The notes under the pieces were generated by a model. The model searched no databases. It was not told the origin of the DNA and saw only the letters and a list, made by a program, of their open reading frames with translations. The position numbers and the translations under genes were made by a program. From positions 1 to 64,000 of the forward strand of contig NZ_JBJGED010000038.1 in the NCBI RefSeq assembly GCF_045062745.1: a DNA stretch of 64,000 bases. Reading direction: 5' to 3'. Of this stretch, positions 57,011 through 64,000 are shown piece by piece. The DNA comes from Paenibacillus_AA sp045062745. Lineage in GTDB: Bacteria > Bacillota > Bacilli > Paenibacillales > NBRC-103111. Within the stretch, counting starts at the first letter, position 1. Every line of letters starts with the position of its first letter.

Positions 57011-59296
57011 ATGAACAGGCTTATCGTCGGGTTCCATAACCTGAAGCTCGTCAAGAAGCTATGGCTGAGCTTCGCATTCGTGGCGCTGGTTACGCTCATC
57101 ACCTTCGCGCTCCTGTCCTCCACCTTCATCCGCAACATGATCGTGCAGCGGGAGGGCGGCATGATCCAGCAGCGGATCGAGACGTACGCCGGCAGCTTGG
57201 ACAGCTACTTGAAGAGCATCGAGAAGGCGTCCCAGCTGCTCATCTACAGCCCGGTCGTGCAGGAGCGGCTCATGAGCAACATGAATCTGTTGAGCGGCGA
57301 AGAACGGATCCGCGCCTATACCGAGGTGTTCGCGCAAATTCGGCAGATGTGGGACAACGTCTATAACATCAGCGGCATTTATCTCGTCGACCGTTACCAG
57401 AACGTGTTCGATACGAACGTCAGCATGGCGATGGCCCCGAGCTACCTCACGAGCGAGAATTTCGTCAAGCAAGGCTGGTATGACCTGGCCCAAAAATCGG
57501 GCGGCGCTCCTTACTGGTCCTTCGTCAAGTGGAAGGGCAACGAGATGTCGGTGCTGCTGTTCAAGGCGATCTACAACAAGACGGATTTGTCCTTGCTCGG
57601 CTATCTGGTCGTCGCCGTCTCGCCTCAAATTTTCGATACGTTCCTGGCGTCCTCCAACATATCCGAAGGGGTGAGCGGCGTCGTCGACACGAACGGCAAC
57701 GCTTACACGACCGGAGGCAACGACAGCGGCATCGCCAAGCAGATCGACACCCGCCGGCTGCCGGGGGACAAAGGCTACATTACTTACGGTTATGAAGGCG
57801 CTTCCTATATGGTGGCCTACACCAAGTACCCGCTCACGAACTGGGTGTTCATGAATGCGGTGAAGACGGACGTGCTGTTGAAGGATCTCGGCCGGGTCAA
57901 CATGCTCTGGATCCTATTCTCGGGGCTCTCCCTCCTGATCATGCTCATCGTCTCCACCATGATCGCCCGCACCATCTCCATGCCGATCCGCAAAATGGTG
58001 AAGCTGATCCGCGACGTGGAGCGGGGGAACCTGATGGCGAAGTTCCAGGCCCAGTACAAGGACGAATTCGGCTTCCTGGGCGTCGCCTACAACAACATGA
58101 TCGACAAGATCCGGGAGGGCGTGCCTCTGCTGCGGGAGAAGTTCATCCGCTCGCTGCTCGAGCGCAATATGGATGCTCAGGAGCTAAAGGATTATGAGCG
58201 GAAGCTGGATTTCCGGTTCGCGCACAGCCGGTTCCAGGTGGCGCTCCTGTATATGCATGGCTCGCCCCCGGAGCAGGCAGTGTCCGAAGCGGAGGCGCTG
58301 CTGTTGAAGCTGGAGCCGGAGCCGGGGAGCGCAATGCCCGGGAACCTCGAGCTGGGCCGCACCGTGCTGTCGGCATCGCTGTCCGCCAACCAATATTGCC
58401 TGATCTTCAACGGCCCGACGGACATGGCGATTGAGACGCTGGACGCGCTCCTGTCCCGTCTGCGTGAGCTGGGGTTGAACGCCTACGCCTTCGTCGGAAA
58501 TGCGTACGACGATATGAACTTCGTCAAGACGTCATATGAGGAAGCGAAAACGCTCATGAAGTATACGGTGCGGGACCGGATGGACGATGACGTGACGGTA
58601 TACCGGACCGGCGATGCGCAGGAGACGCAGTATCCGGAGTCGTTCGAGAACCGGCTCGTGTTCTATATTGACGAAGGCGACTATGCCCAATGTGAGGCGG
58701 TCATGCAGGAGCTGATGGAATTCGCGAAGGCGAACCACCTGGCGCCGCACATCCTCACAACGTTCCTCGCGGCCATGTATCACTACGTCTACAAGCAAAG
58801 CATGAAGTACGGCAGCCTGGGCGATACTACGGCTCACGATTGGTTCCGCAACCTGGACGCCCGCCTCGCCGCCGAGCCGCTCGAGCGGAATTGCCGGGAT
58901 TTCCTGCGCCTCCTGGCCGAGCATTTCGAAGCGGCTCCGAGCCGACACAAGGCGAAGAGCACGAACGTCATCCGTTCGATCGAGATGATCCTCAGCCGCT
59001 ATCACGACCCGGAGCTGAGCGTCGACTATATGGCCCGCCAGCTCGGCTTGACCGCGAATTATTTCAGCCAGTTGTTCAAGAAGGAAGTGGGCGTCGGCTT
59101 TGTCGAGTACGTGGGCACCGTCCGGTTGGAGGAGGCCAAGCGGCAGCTGTCGGATACGAACAACAAAGTGAAGGAAGTCGCAGGCAGCGTCGGGTTCGTC
59201 GATCCGCACTATTTCGGCATTTGGTTCAAGGAGAATACCGGGCTGTCCCCGTCGCAATACCGCAAGCGAACATGGATTCATCAGCAAGAAGCATAA
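57011..59296 (+). CDS. Membrane-anchored AraC-family sensor-regulator (third locus)
   Basis: A 761-residue one-component regulator. Span 1 (LWLSFAFVALVTLITFALLSSTFI) and span 2 (ILFSGLSLLIMLIVSTMIARTIS, about 295-318) flank an extracellular Cache-type sensor (about 40-290). HAMP-like PIRKMVKLIRDVERGN, a long cytoplasmic middle and a C-terminal AraC double helix-turn-helix (LSVDYMARQLGLTANYFSQLFKK and VKEVAGSVGFVDPHYFGIWFKENTG) follow. It should activate the importer downstream; AAAATC half-sites exactly 20 bp apart at 59311 and 59331 are a candidate target. AAAGGGGG precedes ATG 57011. Confidence 0.94.
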   Translation: MNRLIVGFHNLKLVKKLWLSFAFVALVTLITFALLSSTFIRNMIVQREGGMIQQRIETYAGSLDSYLKSIEKASQLLIYSPVVQERLMSNMNLLSGEERIRAYTEVFAQIRQMWDNVYNISGIYLVDRYQNVFDTNVSMAMAPSYLTSENFVKQGWYDLAQKSGGAPYWSFVKWKGNEMSVLLFKAIYNKTDLSLLGYLVVAVSPQIFDTFLASSNISEGVSGVVDTNGNAYTTGGNDSGIAKQIDTRRLPGDKGYITYGYEGASYMVAYTKYPLTNWVFMNAVKTDVLLKDLGRVNMLWILFSGLSLLIMLIVSTMIARTISMPIRKMVKLIRDVERGNLMAKFQAQYKDEFGFLGVAYNNMIDKIREGVPLLREKFIRSLLERNMDAQELKDYERKLDFRFAHSRFQVALLYMHGSPPEQAVSEAEALLLKLEPEPGSAMPGNLELGRTVLSASLSANQYCLIFNGPTDMAIETLDALLSRLRELGLNAYAFVGNAYDDMNFVKTSYEEAKTLMKYTVRDRMDDDVTVYRTGDAQETQYPESFENRLVFYIDEGDYAQCEAVMQELMEFAKANHLAPHILTTFLAAMYHYVYKQSMKYGSLGDTTAHDWFRNLDARLAAEPLERNCRDFLRLLAEHFEAAPSRHKAKSTNVIRSIEMILSRYHDPELSVDYMARQLGLTANYFSQLFKKEVGVGFVEYVGTVRLEEAKRQLSDTNNKVKEVAGSVGFVDPHYFGIWFKENTGLSPSQYRKRTWIHQQEA

Positions 59297-59308
59297 GCGA
59301 AAAAAGGT

Positions 59309-59438
59309 TAAAAATCTTAGGAACCGGTCTAAAATCCCTCATCGGAAGGCGAATCGTAGGAATCCACCCGAATCCCGCCATATTTCACCTAGTCGTCCTC
59401 GGAGAACGCGTGATACCGTGTTCATGTAAACGCTTGCG
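59309..59438 (+). promoter_or_regulatory. Candidate AraC half-sites and cre site before the third importer
   Basis: AAAATC occurs at 59311-59316 and 59331-59336, a 20-bp period. ATGTAAACGCTTGCG at 59424-59438 fits the catabolite-response element except in its last base, so glucose repression through CcpA is plausible. Confidence 0.45.
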
Positions 59439-59508
59439 GGCCACGACAGTCATCCCAGCCAGCCGCAGGTGGTCGCATAACTCACTCAAAAAGGGAGGAA
59501 CAAGCCAG

Positions 59509-60954
59509 ATGATGACCCAACCGGTCAAAAAAATCGCGAGCCCCCGTACATGGGGCACCCTGCTGCTCTCGGTCGCCCTGGCGGGCTCCGTAATCGGCTG
59601 CAGCAGCTCGAACGAGAAGCCGGCCGCCAGCTCCACGCCTGCCGGTTCGTCCGCGCCGTCCGCCACCACTTCGGCGAAGCCGGGAGAGCTGAACAAGGAC
59701 GAGAAGGTCGAGCTCACCCTGTGGTCGACGCCGACCGGCACGCTGCCCGGTCAACAGCCGGGCGATTGGATCAAAAACGATCTGATCAAGGAATGGAACA
59801 AGGTGTATCCGAACGCGAAGATCAACGTAGAGATGGTGCCGTTCGAGGGCGTGAACGAGAAGGTGACGACCGCAATCGCCTCCAAGACGACGCCGGACAT
59901 TCTGTTCGATTACCCGGGCCGCACGCTCGCCTACGGGCAGATGAACGCCCTCGCGCCTCTCGACGACGCGATTCCGGCGGATTTGCTCGCACAAGTGAAG
60001 AAGAACCCCGACGTCATGAAGATGGTAGCCGTCAACGGCAATATCGTCACGATGCCGTTCTCGTCGACGTTGGTCGCCCTCATTCTGGACAAATCGATCT
60101 GGAAGGAAGCGGGCGCGGAGAACCTGCTGCCGAAGGACGAGTTCCGCACATGGACGCCGGAGGAATTCAAGGCCGCGCTCAAGGCGGTGGCCAATAAGGA
60201 CAAGGGCGTTTATGGCTTGACGGCCTTCGCGCTGAACGAGCAAGGCGACCAGTTGTATTACAACACGATCACCGCGTTCGGGGCGAAGCTGTTCAATGCG
60301 GATTACACCAAGTACACGGCCGCCGACACGCCGGAGGGAGAGCAGGCGCTGGCGTTCTTCCAATCGCTCGTGGACGAAGGACTCGTCACCCCGCATCCGG
60401 AGACGATCTCCTCGGTCAATGCGCTCGACTATTGGAAGCAAAAGAAGAACGGTATGGTCGTAGGCACCGCGGCACACGCCGAGATCGTGACGAGCGGCTT
60501 GAAGGACGGCAGTGTGGTCGGGCCGCATGAGTACATGTATGTCAATTACCCGTCGCCGAAGAAGGGCCAATCGGCGCTGAAAATGGAGACCGGCTTCGGG
60601 GTCGTCTTCAAGAAGAACGATCCGGTCAAAGAGAAATGGGCGAAGCGCTTCCTGTACTGGGCGCAAGTCGAGAGCGGCGTCTATGCGACCGCGAGCAAAG
60701 TGTTCAACCCGTTCGGTCCGGCGCCGGAATGGACCAAGAGCGATCCGGAGCTGCAATTCCTGGCGAAGCTCGCGACGAAGGCGAAGGATTGGCCGATCGT
60801 CGATCCGGGCTTCGGGATCAAGGGGTATCCGGAGATGCGGGCCGCCATGTTCCCGGAGATGCAGAAGATGTTCATCAAGGACTCGACGCCTAAGCAGACA
60901 ATCGACAACATTTCCAAGAAGTTCAACGACGTAATCAAAAAATACACCAAGTAG
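59509..60954 (+). CDS. CUT1 substrate-binding lipoprotein (third locus)
   Basis: A 481-residue lipoprotein. The signal peptide ends in the lipobox SVIGC (Cys about 31), then a Ser/Ala-rich tether and a family-1 binding domain (ELTLWSTPTGTLPGQQPGDWIKNDLIKEWNKVYPNAKINVEMVPFEG-like start, FDYPGRTLAYGQMNALAPLDDAI, GFGVVFKKNDPVKEKWAKRFLYW). It differs from the two LipO-type proteins, belonging to the MalE-like branch. GGGAGGA precedes ATG 59509. The long frame back to 58840 lies in the AraC gene and is a shadow. It feeds the two permeases that follow. Confidence 0.93.
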   Translation: MMTQPVKKIASPRTWGTLLLSVALAGSVIGCSSSNEKPAASSTPAGSSAPSATTSAKPGELNKDEKVELTLWSTPTGTLPGQQPGDWIKNDLIKEWNKVYPNAKINVEMVPFEGVNEKVTTAIASKTTPDILFDYPGRTLAYGQMNALAPLDDAIPADLLAQVKKNPDVMKMVAVNGNIVTMPFSSTLVALILDKSIWKEAGAENLLPKDEFRTWTPEEFKAALKAVANKDKGVYGLTAFALNEQGDQLYYNTITAFGAKLFNADYTKYTAADTPEGEQALAFFQSLVDEGLVTPHPETISSVNALDYWKQKKNGMVVGTAAHAEIVTSGLKDGSVVGPHEYMYVNYPSPKKGQSALKMETGFGVVFKKNDPVKEKWAKRFLYWAQVESGVYATASKVFNPFGPAPEWTKSDPELQFLAKLATKAKDWPIVDPGFGIKGYPEMRAAMFPEMQKMFIKDSTPKQTIDNISKKFNDVIKKYTK

Positions 60955-61049
60955 CAGCAGATTGGGCGGCGGGGCACGACCCTCCAAGCGGACCGGACCG
61001 CCGCCTCTCCCTGCATCCGGCCGACAGCCTAGCGGAAAGGAGCATGACT

Positions 61050-61937
61050 ATGAGACCGAAACGAATGGGACGCTTGCAGTTGAGCCGGGAAATAAACGGT
61101 TGGCTGTTCGTGGCGCCCATGCTGGTGTTCTTCCTTGCCTTCGTCGTTTACCCGATCGGATCCTCCATTAAATCCAGCTTGTACGGCTTCGACTATACCG
61201 AGTACTACTGGACCGGCTTCGGCAATTACGTCACGATTTTTCAAGATGAGCTGTTTCGCAAGGCGATCCGCAATACGCTTACGTTCGTCATCTGCCTCGT
61301 GCCGGCGGTTACGGTGCTATCCCTCATCCTGTCGGTCATGATCCACAACCAATCGAACAAAATGCAGTCGTTTCTCAAAGCGACCTTCTATATACCGGGT
61401 GTTACTTCGCTCGTCAGCATCGCCATGGTATGGGAGTACATCTACAACAACCAGTTCGGGCTGATCAATTATGTGCTCAAGTCTATAGGCCTGCAGCCGG
61501 TCAACATGCTTGGGGTCGATTGGGCGTACTTCGCGATCACCCTCATTCTGATTACGACGTCGATCGGCAGCTCGATCGTCGTCTTCACCGCGGCGCTGAA
61601 CGGCATCCCGGCCGATCTGTACGAGTCGGCTTCCCTCGATGGAGCGAGGAAGCTCCGATCGTTTTTCTCGATCACGCTGCCGATGCTGAAGCCGACGCTG
61701 CTCTATGTGGTCGTAACCGGGACGATCGGAGCGTTCCAGATTTTCGCCATTATTCTGCTGATGACCGGGGGCGGACCGGCGTACAAGACGACGACGATCA
61801 TGATGCTCATCTACCGAGAAGCGTTCGTGAACATGAACTTCGGCATCGCGAACGCCATGGGGATCGTGCTGTGCGTCATCATCTGCCTGATCGCGGTGCT
61901 CCAATTCCGCGTGTTTAAGTCCGACGTGGAGTACTAG
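61050..61937 (+). CDS. CUT1 sugar ABC importer permease (MalF/UgpA type)
   Basis: A 295-residue permease with six spans (NGWLFVAPMLVFFLAFVVYPI first) and an EAA loop DLYESASLDGARKLRSFFSITLPML. ATG 61050 is seven bases after AAGGAG; ATG 61044 touches it. It follows the binding protein by about 95 bases, in the same operon. Confidence 0.93.
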   Translation: MRPKRMGRLQLSREINGWLFVAPMLVFFLAFVVYPIGSSIKSSLYGFDYTEYYWTGFGNYVTIFQDELFRKAIRNTLTFVICLVPAVTVLSLILSVMIHNQSNKMQSFLKATFYIPGVTSLVSIAMVWEYIYNNQFGLINYVLKSIGLQPVNMLGVDWAYFAITLILITTSIGSSIVVFTAALNGIPADLYESASLDGARKLRSFFSITLPMLKPTLLYVVVTGTIGAFQIFAIILLMTGGGPAYKTTTIMMLIYREAFVNMNFGIANAMGIVLCVIICLIAVLQFRVFKSDVEY

Positions 61938-61973
61938 ACCATTGAAAGAACGAATGAAAGGGGCGACGCCTCC

Positions 61974-62804
61974 ATGCTGCTTAGAAAATTGCCTCTCTAT
62001 ACGGTGAACGCGATCCTGGCCGTCTTCGTGCTGTTCTTCCTGTGGCCGTTCTACTGGATGCTGACCGGGTCGGTCAAAGCGCTCAAGGTCGCCCTGCAAA
62101 TTCCGCCGGAATGGTTTCCGGCTAAGCCCACATTAGCCAATTACCAGCTGCTGTTCAATAAATTCCCGGTGTGGCACTGGCTGTACAACAGCGTCTTCAT
62201 CTCGGTGGTCGCTACATTGCTCGTGCTGACTACCAGCGCCATGGCGGCGTACGCCTTTTCCAAAATCCGGTTCAAAGGCTCCAAGTGGCTGTTCGCGGCG
62301 ATGATCGCTTCCATGACGATTCCGCACACGGTGCTGCTCATCCCGCTGTTCATGATGATGAACGACCTGCATCTGATCAATACACATTGGGGCGTGCTGC
62401 TGCCCATTGTGGGATGGCCGTTCGGCGTCTTCCTGCTGAAGCAGTTCATGCAGACGCTCCCGGGCGAGCTGATCGAAGCCGCGAAGATCGACGGGTGCAG
62501 CGAATGGCAGACGTTCCTCCGCGTCATCCTCCCGCTGTCCAAGCCGGGACTCGGCGTGCTTGCCATCTTCACCTTCGTCAACTCCTGGAACGACTACGTC
62601 TGGCAGCTTATCGTGCTGAAGGACATGAAGCATTTCACCCTGCCCGTGGGGGTCAAGGTGGCGCAGAAGGTGTCGGACCTCGAGATCAACTACGGTGTGG
62701 CGATGGCCGGGGCGGTGCTGGCGACGCTGCCGGTGCTGGCGCTGTTCTTGTACTTTCAGAAGTATTTCACCAAGGGGATCACGATGGGGGCGCTGAAGGG
62801 GTAG
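61974..62804 (+). CDS. CUT1 sugar ABC importer permease (MalG/UgpE type)
   Basis: A 276-residue permease with six spans and an EAA loop LIEAAKIDGCSEWQTFLRVILPLS, ending FQKYFTKGITMGALKG. AAAGGGGCG lies before ATG 61974. With the preceding permease it forms the channel; the ATPase must come from elsewhere, as no ATP-binding gene follows. Confidence 0.93.
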   Translation: MLLRKLPLYTVNAILAVFVLFFLWPFYWMLTGSVKALKVALQIPPEWFPAKPTLANYQLLFNKFPVWHWLYNSVFISVVATLLVLTTSAMAAYAFSKIRFKGSKWLFAAMIASMTIPHTVLLIPLFMMMNDLHLINTHWGVLLPIVGWPFGVFLLKQFMQTLPGELIEAAKIDGCSEWQTFLRVILPLSKPGLGVLAIFTFVNSWNDYVWQLIVLKDMKHFTLPVGVKVAQKVSDLEINYGVAMAGAVLATLPVLALFLYFQKYFTKGITMGALKG

Positions 62805-62899
62805 GGGATGGTGATGGGCCGCAGGCTTGTTAATGAATCTAAACTAATAAGCCAAGTAAATTTACTAATTTTGTGCTTTCCCCCCCTGTTCCGGTCCTT

Positions 62900-63034
62900 T
62901 TGTAAAGCAAACTTAGCTATTAAGGCAAGTGGACTTAACTATTAACGAAGGTTTGCTTTACTATTCGATGGAAATGCCTGAAATGGGGCGGAAATAGTTA
63001 GTTTGGGCCGCTTATTTGTAAAGTTTGCCTAACA
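62900..63034. repeat. Intergenic repeat family C, copy 2
   Basis: Units related to those at 42875-42949: 62900-62926 (TTGTAAAGCAAACTTAGCTA and on) and the reversed unit at about 63006-63034 (CTTATTTGTAAAGTTTGCCT). A partial unit GTTTGCTTTACTATTCG lies between at 62951. The 370-base gap between the permease and dehydrogenase genes shows nothing else that I can support. Confidence 0.55.
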
Positions 63035-63176
63035 TATTGGAGCGGCGCTCGGGAATAGGCGTGTAGTTGGCAGCGATGGGAGGGGGATCGACACCAACGC
63101 GACACCGATTCACGACTATATGACGCAGATGGACTCATGGATAGTCTGTGGAAGCTAAGAGAAGGGTGGGAGCGCA

Positions 63177-64000
63177 ATGCAGCAAGGGAGCATGTTAATA
63201 TTTCCGCCGCGCAGCTTCGTGGGGCGGGGCGCCGCCGCGAGGCTGGCCGAGGAGGTGCGCCGCTACGAGGCCGAGCGCGTGCTGCTGATCGCCGATCCGG
63301 TGCTGGCGAAGCTCGGCGTGACCGAGCGGCTGGCCGAGCCGATCCGGCAAGGCGGCGCCCGCCTCGACGTATTCGCCGAGATCGAGCCGGAGCCGAGCCT
63401 GGCGCTGGCCGAGCGGCTCGTCGCCTATACGCGCGAAGGGCGCTACGACCTCGTCGTCGGGCTCGGCGGCGGGAGCGCGCTCGATCTGGCGAAGCTCGCC
63501 GCCGTGCTGAGCGCCCATGATGGGGCGGTGGCCGACTACTTGAACTTGACCGGCCACCGGCGGATCGAGCGGCGCGGGCTGCCCAAGCTGCTCGTGCCCA
63601 CGACGTCCGGCACCGGCTCGGAGGTGACGAACATCGCCGTGCTCTCGCTCGCGCAGACGAAGGACGTGGTCGTCCACGAGTACTTGAGCGCGGATGCGGC
63701 GATTGTGGACGCCGAGCTGACGGTGTCGGTACCGCCGCGCGTGACGGCGGCGACCGGCATCGACGCGATGACGCACGCGATCGAGGCGTACTTGTCGGTG
63801 CACGCGTCTCCGACGAGCGATGCGCTGGCCTTGCATGCCGTCCGCCTGGCCGGCCGGTCGATCCGGCGGGCCGTGCGGGACGGGAGCGACATAGCCGCCC
63901 GCGAAGACATGAGCCAGGCGAGCTATATCGCCGGGCTCGCGTTCTTCAACGCGGGCGTGGCGGGCGTGCATGCGCTGGCCTACCCGCTGGGCGGCCAGTT
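63177..64000 (+). CDS. Iron-type alcohol dehydrogenase, 3' end outside window
   Basis: The first 274 codons of a group III (iron-containing) alcohol dehydrogenase, open to the window edge. The NAD loop is VVGLGGGSALDLAKL, then LLVPTTSGTGSEVTNIAV, and the first metal-site stretch ATGIDAMTHAIEAYLSVHASP; the last His ligands would follow beyond the edge, with GVHALAYPLGGQ just visible. Such enzymes interconvert alcohols and aldehydes or ketones, and some act on sugar-derived diols or phosphonates. ATG 63177 is chosen after a G-rich AAGGGTGGGAG. It is separated from the importer by a repeat-filled gap, so co-expression is not certain. This stretch is more GC-rich than the rest. Confidence 0.9.
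   Translation, partial: MQQGSMLIFPPRSFVGRGAAARLAEEVRRYEAERVLLIADPVLAKLGVTERLAEPIRQGGARLDVFAEIEPEPSLALAERLVAYTREGRYDLVVGLGGGSALDLAKLAAVLSAHDGAVADYLNLTGHRRIERRGLPKLLVPTTSGTGSEVTNIAVLSLAQTKDVVVHEYLSADAAIVDAELTVSVPPRVTAATGIDAMTHAIEAYLSVHASPTSDALALHAVRLAGRSIRRAVRDGSDIAAREDMSQASYIAGLAFFNAGVAGVHALAYPLGGQ

Noticed and set aside
63195..63971. 258-residue minus-strand frame over the alcohol dehydrogenase
   Set aside because: The plus strand encodes clear Fe-ADH motifs; the minus translation is His/Arg-rich and without family features.
1..64000. CRISPR arrays, tRNA or rRNA genes, transposases, phage genes
   Set aside because: No evenly spaced identical repeats, no tRNA-like cloverleaf or rRNA stretch and no transposase or integrase protein was found by eye; short ones could be missed.

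Overview
The window reads as a chromosomal segment of a Gram-positive, GC-rich, spore-forming-type bacterium of the Paenibacillaceae (Paenibacillus or a close relative). The signs are strong AGGAGG ribosome sites, sigma-A promoters, lipoprotein substrate-binding proteins, CUT1 sugar importers without their own ATPase, several membrane-bound AraC regulators, a YesM/YesN two-component pair and large secreted glycan-acting proteins with LamG, F5/8C and Ig-like modules. The species is inferred from gene content only.

Layout. 1-8.9 kb: the end of an AraC sensor-regulator, a 7-TM membrane protein, a three-PAS sporulation-type histidine kinase, a LacI regulator with matching operators (TAAC-N4-GTTA), a substrate-binding protein gene broken and joined to a DUF4855 gene, an acyltransferase and a DinB protein. 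9.3-11.7 kb: an ACMSD-like amidohydrolase and Rieske pair divergent from a cupin-AraC regulator. 11.8-22.5 kb: a glycan locus with YesM/YesN, two permeases, a binding protein, a signal-less LamG protein, a sulfatase and another AraC regulator. 22.5-26.9 kb: a DUF5658 membrane protein, a secreted clan GH-A hydrolase with two LamG domains behind a long leader, and a small AT-richer ArsR-VOC unit. 27-37 kb: a second glycan locus with a membrane AraC regulator, a giant GH141-like beta-helix protein and a CUT1 importer. 37-41.3 kb: a Mef-like efflux pump behind a leader peptide (MTPSIRLR) and attenuator-like RNA, then small genes including a solitary protein kinase. 41.4-48.9 kb: a GntR-binding-protein fusion regulator and two large secreted proteins. 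49-52.7 kb: ddl-murF-alr in one overlapping operon. 52.8-56 kb: YciI, an ArsR-SRPBCC fusion regulator with a small regulon (FMN reductase and two SnoaL-like proteins) sharing a 16-bp operator, and a secreted copper-amine-oxidase-N-like protein. 56.2-64 kb: IclR, membrane AraC, a third CUT1 importer and an iron-type alcohol dehydrogenase cut by the window edge.

How it works together. Most of the DNA serves sensing, breaking and importing of plant or microbial glycans: each importer sits beside its own AraC/YesN-type sensor and, usually, secreted enzymes. No ABC ATPase gene is present, so the importers presumably share one encoded elsewhere. No tRNA, rRNA, CRISPR array, transposase or prophage gene was recognised.

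The most notable points are the leader-peptide and attenuator arrangement before the Mef-like pump, three families of intergenic repeats that each occur at two distant places, two ArsR circuits whose operators fill the promoter spacer (one probably giving a leaderless mRNA), and the out-of-frame binding-protein/DUF4855 junction.
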